Shown one piece after another: positions 4,636 to 10,121 of a stretch of DNA of 10,121 nt. Location: NCBI GenBank assembly GCA_910589095.1, contig CAJUSN010000091.1, forward strand, positions 1 through 10,121. Direction: 5' to 3'. Made by a program: the position numbers and the translations under genes. Source of the DNA: an uncultured Muribaculaceae bacterium (GTDB lineage Bacteria; Bacteroidota; Bacteroidia; Bacteroidales; Muribaculaceae). Within the stretch, counting starts at the first letter, position 1. Every line of letters begins with the position of its first letter. Under the pieces are notes generated by a model. The model was not told where the DNA came from. It ran no database searches and was given only the letters and a program-made list of their open reading frames with translations.

Positions 4636-6546
4636 ATGAGCAGGAAACAACATAGGATGCTCGCCCGCATCATAATTGCAGCGGTGATGACAGTCGCACT
4701 CGTGCTCGCTGATTTAACCGGTTGTGTCCGACTGTTGGCTTTCCTGACGGTATATCTTATTATAGGAGGCGACATACTTAAGAAAGCCTGTCTCGGTATA
4801 GTCCGCGGGAGAGTGTTTGATGAAAACTTCCTTATGGCCGTTGCCACCGTAGGGGCTTTTGCTCTCGCCATCTATGAAAAGAGCGGCGATTACCTAGAGG
4901 CCATAGCCGTGATGCTGTTTTACCAGATTGGAGAATTTTTCCAAAGTTATGCCGTTGGCAAAAGCCGCAAGGACATAGCGGCACTGATGGACATACGTCC
5001 CGACTATGCCAATGTGGAAAAAGATGGCGCGATTGTAAGAATCGATCCAATGGAAGTGAAAACAGGTGATACTATAATAACCCAACCTGGCGAACGTGTA
5101 CCGATTGACGGAATAATAGTTTCGGGCGAATCTTCACTGAACACATCAGCTCTTACGGGCGAATCACTTCCGCGCGAGGTGAAAACAGGCAGTGAGGTTA
5201 TCAGCGGAAGCATAAACCTCACAGGGCTATTGAAGGTGCGCACAACGAAAGAGTTCAGCGAGTCAACAGCCTCTAAGATTCTGGAACTCGTGGAAGAGTC
5301 CGCCTCACGTAAATCAAAGTCGGAAAACTTCATTTCTAAATTCGCCCGCATCTACACTCCGGTTGTTTGCTACGGTGCATTGGCTTTGGCGTTGCTGCCA
5401 CCCCTGTTTATGATGCTGTTCAACGGCGCGCCGTTTAGCTTCGCCACGTTTGAAACTTGGGTCTACCGCGCGTTAGTGTTTCTCGTAATCAGCTGTCCTT
5501 GCGCATTGGTTGTGAGCATTCCGCTTACGTTCTTCGCCGGTATTGGCGGGGCAAGTCGCGCAGGAATTCTGGTGAAAGGTGCCAACATGCTTGAAACATT
5601 GTCGAATGTCAAGACTGTGGTCTTTGACAAAACCGGTACTTTGACAAAAGGCGTGTTTGAGGTCAATGCTTGCCATGGCGCCAATGATGAAGACATTTCT
5701 GAAAGAGAATCCCGTTTGATCGAATATGCAGCACTCGCCGAGTCCGCATCATCGCACCCAATTGCAAAATCTTTGCTGAAAGCCTACGGCCAACCCATTG
5801 ACCGCCGCCGGATAGGGAAAATAGAGGAGATCGGGGGTAAAGGAATCTCAGCTGTTATCAATGGTAAAAATGTGGCGATCGGGAATGAAAAGCTCATGCG
5901 GGACTTAGGTCTCTCACCGTGCCGCTGCACCTCGGTGGGAACCATTGCCCACGTAGCCATAGATGGGGAATATGCCGGCCACATTGTGCTCGGCGATATT
6001 GTGAAACCCACCGCCGGGGCTGCGATAGCTCAGCTTAGGAAGACGGGAGTGAAACAAACTGTAATGTTAACCGGCGACAGCGCCACTGTTGCGAACCGGA
6101 CAGCCGCCACCCTTGGCATTGACAAAGTCTACAGCCGGCTTCTTCCAGCCGAAAAGGTTGCGCAACTTGAACGCATTTTAGGCCAATCGGAAGGTGATGA
6201 CAAGGTTGCATTTGTGGGGGATGGAATCAATGACGCACCCGTACTCTCCAGAGCCGACATTGGCATAGCTATGGGCGCCATGGGTAGCGATGCTGCTATT
6301 GAAGCCGCCGATGTGGTGCTCATGGACGATGACCCTCTGAAAACAGCTAAAGCCATACGCATCTCGCGCCGTTGCCTGAGAATTGTCCGTGAAAACATCT
6401 ACCTGGCATTAGGCATCAAGGGTATATGCCTCATGCTCGGTGTGTTCGGCATTGTCAACATGTGGCTCGCAATATTTGCTGATGTAGGCGTGATGATTCT
6501 CGCGGTGCTGAATGCCATGCGCGCTTTGGACGTCCGCAACCTCTGA
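4636..6546 (+). CDS. P1B-2-type heavy-metal-translocating ATPase (Zn/Cd/Pb exporter), ZntA/CadA-like
   Basis: A 636-residue inner-membrane pump that uses ATP to export soft divalent metals from the cytoplasm. Seen in order: four N-terminal membrane segments (about 9-105); the actuator domain with TGES (174-177); a membrane pair containing the metal-binding SCPCALVVSIP (286-296, Cys287 and Cys289); the phosphorylation loop DKTGTLT (331-337, Asp331); the P1B signature SSHP (372-375) in the nucleotide domain; GDGINDAP (528-535); and two last membrane segments with LGIKG (Lys595) and FADVG (Asp616), which mark the P1B-2 zinc/cadmium/lead subgroup rather than copper pumps. There is no N-terminal HMA domain; the small HMA gene just upstream appears to supply it. 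An extra CRC pair (Cys429, Cys431) lies in the nucleotide domain. Start at 4636 gives a natural basic then hydrophobic N-terminus. Confidence 0.95.
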   Translation: MSRKQHRMLARIIIAAVMTVALVLADLTGCVRLLAFLTVYLIIGGDILKKACLGIVRGRVFDENFLMAVATVGAFALAIYEKSGDYLEAIAVMLFYQIGEFFQSYAVGKSRKDIAALMDIRPDYANVEKDGAIVRIDPMEVKTGDTIITQPGERVPIDGIIVSGESSLNTSALTGESLPREVKTGSEVISGSINLTGLLKVRTTKEFSESTASKILELVEESASRKSKSENFISKFARIYTPVVCYGALALALLPPLFMMLFNGAPFSFATFETWVYRALVFLVISCPCALVVSIPLTFFAGIGGASRAGILVKGANMLETLSNVKTVVFDKTGTLTKGVFEVNACHGANDEDISERESRLIEYAALAESASSHPIAKSLLKAYGQPIDRRRIGKIEEIGGKGISAVINGKNVAIGNEKLMRDLGLSPCRCTSVGTIAHVAIDGEYAGHIVLGDIVKPTAGAAIAQLRKTGVKQTVMLTGDSATVANRTAATLGIDKVYSRLLPAEKVAQLERILGQSEGDDKVAFVGDGINDAPVLSRADIGIAMGAMGSDAAIEAADVVLMDDDPLKTAKAIRISRRCLRIVRENIYLALGIKGICLMLGVFGIVNMWLAIFADVGVMILAVLNAMRALDVRNL

Positions 6547-6578
6547 CACACTCCTCCCGACCGCACATCAAGAAAGCC

Positions 6579-6612
6579 GCCCCATGATAAATCTCAACAT
6601 TTATCATGGGGC
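6579..6612 (+). terminator. Terminator hairpin after the ATPase operon
   Basis: GCCCCATGATAAAT (6579-6592) and ATTTATCATGGGGC (6599-6612) form a perfect 14-bp stem with a 6-nt loop, starting 32 nt after the ATPase stop. There is no strong T-run after it. It could also stop transcripts coming from the right. The remaining bases to 6789 hold no gene that I can see. Confidence 0.75.
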
Positions 6613-6789
6613 AGCCTCACTTCCCCAGCCCTGTGTCCACCAATAGTCACTTTCAATATTCGGCACCCCGCAATCTGCTTGACAGAAGAAAAAAAGTGCT
6701 TTGAAACAGATCAACCAACTTTATCAACCCCTAATTGAGATTTATAAATATAAAATAGTAGGTCTGTTATACCACCCAATTTTTTAAAC

Positions 6790-6806
6790 AGAATCAACGG
6801 GATTCT
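6790..6806 (-). terminator. Small hairpin just after the stop of the exported YD-like protein gene
   Basis: On the minus strand AGAATC, a 5-nt loop and GATTCT (6806-6790) form a 6-bp stem two bases after the stop at 6809, followed by GTTTAAAAAATT. The stem is short and the tail is not a clean T-run, so this is a modest candidate. Confidence 0.4.
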
Positions 6807-6808
6807 CA

Positions 6809-7624
6809 TTAATACACATACTTTATTTTAACACTCCATTCACAATATTTAGCATCTGGACAAATTCGTTCAAAACCAATCAGATTATCTTTGTCATCAT
6901 AATGAAAAGCATCACGAAAACATCCACTTTGATATAAACTAAGCATACTTCTATCAATAAAATATTTACGTCTACTGATACCCCACTCAGTCATAGTAAA
7001 AGTACCTGAGCCACCAATACAATCAAAAAAACAATTCAAATCTATGTTGGTGTCATTTGGACGATTGTAATCTATGACATAATTTTCTTTCCCCGTCAGT
7101 ATAAAGCCATCTATAATCTTAATATCTGTAGTTTCGATAGACCCAACAGAATCTCCATGCCACGATGTTTGACCCTTTTCTTTAGTTGTTTGTGTCCAAA
7201 TGGATTTGTTTAAACAAAATGCTTTTTCTTTATCATCCCATTTATAAAAATATTTGATTTCATTTTTCGTTATGATACCTGCATCCAACTCTTCACACAT
7301 AACAATACAACTGATATTGCCATAACCATCGTATTCAACTTCCCAAGTCATAGGTCTCTGTGTATCTGTACCAAGATCGGTTGCTGCAATACCATCATCA
7401 GTTTTAACAAAGTCACGAAACAACTTACCATCTTTATAAATTGTCATTCGAGAAAGTCTGTTGTTGTCATCATAACTGAATTTGTAATTATAAATTGTAC
7501 CCTTCCGAGCATCCCTAAGATACTCAATCTCACTCACCATCTTCAGACCATGCTCATTCAACCGTTGGGCAAAAGAGCATAGGGTTGAACAGATGATAAC
7601 AATAACTAAAAAAGTCCTTTTCAT
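6809..7624 (-). CDS. Exported hypothetical protein with YD-repeat-like motifs
   Basis: I do not recognise a named family. The 271-residue protein starts with a clear signal peptide (MKR, hydrophobic 5-18, likely cleavage near SFAQ at 17-20), so it is exported. The mature part is rich in aromatic and charged residues with beta-strand-like segments, including three YD-like units: YDDNNRL (51-57), YDGYGNI (98-104) and YDDKDNL (242-248), resembling degenerate RHS/YD repeats found in many Bacteroidales surface proteins. Six Cys remain in the mature protein. The gene is visibly richer in A and T than the metal cluster, which may reflect weak selection or transfer. It is 197 nt after the lipoprotein gene on the same strand; I see no convincing promoter in that gap, so cotranscription is possible. 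Function unknown. Confidence 0.8.
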   Translation of the reverse strand: MKRTFLVIVIICSTLCSFAQRLNEHGLKMVSEIEYLRDARKGTIYNYKFSYDDNNRLSRMTIYKDGKLFRDFVKTDDGIAATDLGTDTQRPMTWEVEYDGYGNISCIVMCEELDAGIITKNEIKYFYKWDDKEKAFCLNKSIWTQTTKEKGQTSWHGDSVGSIETTDIKIIDGFILTGKENYVIDYNRPNDTNIDLNCFFDCIGGSGTFTMTEWGISRRKYFIDRSMLSLYQSGCFRDAFHYDDKDNLIGFERICPDAKYCEWSVKIKYVY

Positions 7625-7821
7625 ATATTCTGTATTACTAATAATTAGCGTGAATTTTCTCTATTATCAGCCTATTGATTACTCATTTTGAAGGTAATTA
7701 TTTATTACATTGTAAGCAATTCCATCTTTTTCAAATGCGAAAAGAAGGTTAAATGAAAAGATTGCTATCGCTAACAATACAATATCTAAGATTCCTCATT
7801 ACTTTAAATCATTGCGATTGC

Positions 7822-8943
7822 TCAACGTAAGTGGTAGGTTTCGCCTGCTTGCGTTATTGTTTGAGCCGAAGCATTTATGCGGAAAGTGAGCTGACCGTTG
7901 CCTGCATAGGGAGAATGAGCCACAATGGTGGCTGTACCATCTCCAAAATTCGTAACACGAGGTGCTCCGGTCATAGCCCGGCCATTCATGTAAACTGCAT
8001 CAAAACCGATACGCAGGCCATCGCTCCCGTCATAAAAAGTTTTGCCGTCAAGATATCGCATTACATCTTGCGCAGAGGAAAAACTCGTGTTGTTGCTGCG
8101 TATGTTGTTGCCGGATGAATTAGCATTACTATTAATGTGGTTTTCGACAACTTGTGGGCTTTCTTCTTGTTGTTTTTGTTGCTTCTGATTGTTTGCAGCA
8201 ATGGCTTTGTTCTGTTTTGCTGTGTTAGCGACTGGATGTGAGCCGCCACCATTGCTTTTGTAGTATTCAATGGTGCGGGTTTCAGTTTCTTTACGAATCG
8301 TTGAAGAGTTGCTATATGTGTCCGTGTTACGGATGGTGACGTCACGTTTTATCCAATTGCCCATGTCATCCAACACATAGTTGCTGTATGTTGCCGATTC
8401 TTGGTAGTCAAATTCTTCATCGTCCACACAGCCTATAACCAAGCCATCGTCGTTATATCGATATGTTGAGAGAAAGCATTTCTGAACTTTGCCGTTTTTC
8501 CATTTGACATTTATGTATTCATAGTCAAAATCACACTCACAGTATATTTTTGTGATATAACCATCCTTGTTACGCGTTACTCTTGGATGCTTAGTTCTAT
8601 CCGGACAATACTTTTTCTCATATTTGCTCCATTGGTCATTTGTCCATTTGCCATTTTCATCAAATGTTATACAATCTTCGGGACTGTACCCAAATTTACG
8701 TTTATACACACATTTCTTTACGTCGCCATGCAGTTCGTAAAATGCGAGGTCGGGGGAGGTAAAGTTGCGGCGGTCAATGGAGTCTTGGCGGATGGAGTCA
8801 AGTCGGGCTTCTTCAAGCTCGGCGGACGCCGCTATTGAATCTTGGTGTGCTTGTTCTTTTTCCTTGGATGCCGAAGATGAGCAACTACCTGCCAACGGAG
8901 CGACAAGCATCATGACTAATGGTACGATGACTAAGCGTTTCAT
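7822..8943 (-). CDS. Lipoprotein with YD-repeat-like motifs, Asn/Gln-rich linker and small C-terminal module
   Basis: A 373-residue protein starting with a lipoprotein signal: MKR, hydrophobic 4-18 and lipobox LAGSC, with Cys21 as the lipid anchor. A charged region rich in Asp-Ser-Ile repeats (35-58, three DSI units) leads to DLAFYELHGDVKKCVY (65-80), a pattern common at the start of YD-like domains in Bacteroidales. YD-like units follow: FDENGKW (94-100), NKDGYITK (125-132), YNDDGLV (163-169) and LDDMGNWIK (191-199). Residues about 232-290 are a low-complexity Asn/Gln/Ser linker. Residues 291-373 form a separate compact module (AQDVMRYLDGKTFY at its start, AGETYHLR at the end), probably all-beta. 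It is likely anchored in the outer or inner membrane. Function unknown; its neighbour downstream has similar YD-like motifs, so the two may act together. Confidence 0.85.
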   Translation of the reverse strand: MKRLVIVPLVMMLVAPLAGSCSSSASKEKEQAHQDSIAASAELEEARLDSIRQDSIDRRNFTSPDLAFYELHGDVKKCVYKRKFGYSPEDCITFDENGKWTNDQWSKYEKKYCPDRTKHPRVTRNKDGYITKIYCECDFDYEYINVKWKNGKVQKCFLSTYRYNDDGLVIGCVDDEEFDYQESATYSNYVLDDMGNWIKRDVTIRNTDTYSNSSTIRKETETRTIEYYKSNGGGSHPVANTAKQNKAIAANNQKQQKQQEESPQVVENHINSNANSSGNNIRSNNTSFSSAQDVMRYLDGKTFYDGSDGLRIGFDAVYMNGRAMTGAPRVTNFGDGTATIVAHSPYAGNGQLTFRINASAQTITQAGETYHLR

Positions 8944-9017
8944 GACTTTTAAGGTGACCCTACGCTCTCAATAGGGGGGAAGGTGAATGATTGGTATTCG
9001 TTAAGGCATAAAGGCAC

Positions 9018-9279
9018 ATAAAAAAGGGGAGCCACATTTGACGTTATCCGTCGGTTGCGGCCTCACCACAAGGCACTGAAGTACAGATACACGCGAAATA
9101 GCAACTCACCCCTGTGGTGTATATCTAACTTGTGATTGGATATGCTACCAAAGGGAAGAGTATTTCGGTAATTCTCGACTTCAGTTTAGCAAGGTGGTGA
9201 ATTTGCAACCGTCAAGAAAAGCCAAAACACTTTCCTATATGTCTGTCAAAGGCAATGACCGTAGCCACAAAACCCTCAA
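9018..9279 (-). ncRNA. Candidate long 5' leader or small RNA, leftward
   Basis: A transcript from the promoter at 9285-9316 would start near 9279 and run about 335 nt to the lipoprotein ATG at 8943. On the way it has an imperfect stem, ACACCACAGG (9120-9111) with CCTTGTGGTG (9073-9064), a small GACG-GATAA-CGTC hairpin (9052-9040) and a C4T6 run (9027-9018). The T-run could end a free RNA of about 260 nt, or the whole could be a regulatory leader. I recognise no known RNA family; weak evidence. Confidence 0.25.
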
Positions 9280-9284
9280 CACCG

Positions 9285-9316
9285 CAAATATAAAAAGAAT
9301 TTGTCTATCATGCAAT
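9285..9316 (-). promoter_or_regulatory. Bacteroidetes-type promoter pointing towards the lipoprotein gene
   Basis: The minus strand reads ATTG (9316-9313), a 20-nt spacer and TATATTTG (9292-9285), a perfect TAnnTTTG element with three of four bases of the upstream TTTG element. The first gene downstream is the lipoprotein, some 335 nt away. Confidence 0.55.
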
Positions 9317-9397
9317 ATTAAGTTGCTATTTTATTGCAAAATTAGCTTGTCGGTGCAGGAATCTGAGACGCCAAAATATTAATGAAGATTGCTTTTG

Positions 9398-9444
9398 AAG
9401 AAAACATTTTTAATGTTCTTTTTTACTTTTCGCAAAAAGTAAAA
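9398..9444. repeat. Two adjacent AT-only hairpins upstream of the integrase
   Basis: Hairpin one pairs AAGAAAACATT (9398-9408) with AATGTTCTT (9412-9420), with a two-base bulge and 3-nt loop, and runs straight into T4. Hairpin two is a perfect 10-bp stem, TTTTACTTTT (9421-9430) with AAAAGTAAAA (9435-9444), and a 4-nt loop. Together they may act as a weak terminator shielding the integrase from upstream transcription. The stems are too AT-rich to be sure. Confidence 0.4.
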
Positions 9445-9542
9445 GCACTTCTAAGTTAAATTCGGTTTAAATTCAAGCCGGCTCTTATTTTTCATGCTCC
9501 GCTTATGTACTTTTATGGCCTAACTCAAGAACAAACCATATT

Positions 9543-10121
9543 ATGGCGAGCATAAAAATAATCTTCAGGGACTCGCATTGCGAATCCAATCCCGGCACGC
9601 TCTATTTCCGCATAATCCACAGAAGAAAAGTGCGTCAGATAAATACCGGCTGCCGAATTATGCGCTGTTATTGGGACGCGCATCTTGAAAATGTGGTTAC
9701 CCCCTACTCCACCCCTCATAAGGAGATGCTTGACTCAGTGAACGTCACATTGCAACTTGGCTACTCGCGACTGCAACATATAGTTGCAAGCCTGGAAAAA
9801 ACCGGAATGGCTTACACGGTTGATGAAATTGTTGACCGATACCATTCGCGGGATTCTGTGGTTGGTTTTATCTCGTATGCCAGAAGCCATATCCGCGAAC
9901 TCATGGATATGGGTAAAAAGAGACTTGCCGAACATCACTACACCGCACTGAAAAGCTTCAGCCGGTTTTACGGATTGGAGGAAGTGACATTTGACAACTT
10001 CGACGACAAGTTGATGATCAATTATGAAACTTACCTTACAGAAAGGGGGCTCTGCCCTAACAGCACATCATATTATATGCGCAATCTCCGGGCTATTTAC
10101 AATCGCGCAGTGGAGTTGGGG
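9543..10121 (+). CDS. Tyrosine-type site-specific integrase, 3' end missing
   Basis: The frame from ATG 9543 stays open to the window end, giving 193 residues, about half of a typical 380-420-residue integrase. The N-terminus (MASIKIIFRDSHCESNPGTL, then YFRIIHRRKVRQINTGCRI) resembles the arm-type DNA-binding domain of Bacteroidales integrases, which recognises sites flanking the crossover. Residues about 100-193 match the SAM-like core-binding domain: GFISYARSHIRELMDMGKKR (108-127), the Y..ALKSFSRF helix (133-142), FDDKLMINYETYL (153-165) and CPNSTSYYMRNLRAIYNRAV (171-190), the well-conserved end of this domain. The catalytic Arg-His-Arg-Tyr set lies beyond the window. No earlier in-frame ATG exists between 9483 and 9543. 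Such enzymes either integrate mobile elements or invert promoters and surface genes; the window does not decide which. Confidence 0.9.
   Translation, partial: MASIKIIFRDSHCESNPGTLYFRIIHRRKVRQINTGCRIMRCYWDAHLENVVTPYSTPHKEMLDSVNVTLQLGYSRLQHIVASLEKTGMAYTVDEIVDRYHSRDSVVGFISYARSHIRELMDMGKKRLAEHHYTALKSFSRFYGLEEVTFDNFDDKLMINYETYLTERGLCPNSTSYYMRNLRAIYNRAVELG

Larger units (their letters stand above)
8944..9542. other. 599-nt region without a convincing gene
   Basis: Between the leftward lipoprotein gene and the rightward integrase gene I find no frame with protein-like composition. A 62-codon plus-strand frame (9194-9382) has no recognisable features. The stretch holds a well-formed leftward promoter (9285-9316), a possible structured leader or small RNA (9018-9279), and two AT-only hairpins (9398-9444). 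No tRNA-like sequence and no long inverted repeats that would mark a recombinase site were seen by eye. Confidence 0.6.

Noticed and set aside
9194..9382. A 62-codon plus-strand frame
   Set aside because: Composition is not protein-like, no family resemblance, and it overlaps the opposite-strand promoter.
9382..9459. A 25-codon frame beginning MKIAFEEN
   Set aside because: It consists mostly of the two AT hairpins; nothing supports translation.
8944..9542. Possible tRNA or integrase attachment site
   Set aside because: No TTCGA-type T-loop, no cloverleaf pattern and no repeated att core could be seen by eye.
9749..9790. TTGCAA-like half-sites resembling the metal-cluster operators
   Set aside because: They lie inside the integrase coding sequence, do not form the 7-5-7 inverted repeat and are probably chance.
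1..10121. CRISPR arrays, insertion sequences, rRNA
   Set aside because: No regularly spaced repeats, no transposase frame with terminal inverted repeats and no rRNA-like sequence were found.

Overview
The window looks like a chromosomal segment of a gut-type Bacteroidales bacterium (Bacteroidetes; possibly Muribaculaceae, a guess from protein style only). The evidence is several promoters of the Bacteroidetes form (TTTG about 19-20 nt upstream of TAnnTTTG), start codons without strong Shine-Dalgarno sequences, exported proteins with short signal peptides ending in AQ, a YD-repeat-like lipoprotein, and an integrase of the kind common in Bacteroides and its relatives. No organism name can be proved from the sequence alone.

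Left part (1-2588). The 3' end of a maltose/galactoside-type O-acetyltransferase is followed after 2 nt by an exported DUF1349 protein. A strong bidirectional hairpin (1058-1105) separates them from a leftward small cupin gene that carries a one-base frameshift close to its start. Facing promoters and two short palindromes lie between the cupin and a rightward pair: an HxlR-family regulator and a YjaB-like GNAT acetyltransferase.

Centre (2554-6546). This is a divergent metal-homeostasis cluster. Leftward: an SO_0444-type Cu/Zn efflux permease with a C-terminal HMA domain, then a Fur-family regulator. Rightward: a free-standing HMA metal-binding protein, then a P1B-2-type (Zn/Cd/Pb) P-type ATPase that lacks the usual N-terminal HMA domain. 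The 137-bp spacer holds two near-identical 19-bp operators (TTTGCAA-N5-TTGCAAA type), each centred exactly 20 bp upstream of its own TAnnTTTG promoter element. The likely logic is that HMA modules capture metal, the ATPase and permease export it, and the Fur-family protein controls both arms through the twin operators. This cluster is the most interesting part of the window.

Right part (6547-10121). A perfect 14-bp hairpin ends the ATPase operon. Two leftward genes encode exported proteins with YD-repeat-like motifs, the second a lipoprotein. A 599-nt region without a convincing gene follows, with a leftward promoter, a possible long leader or small RNA, and AT-rich hairpins. The window ends inside a rightward tyrosine-type integrase whose catalytic domain lies outside. 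These genes may mark the edge of an accessory or mobile region.
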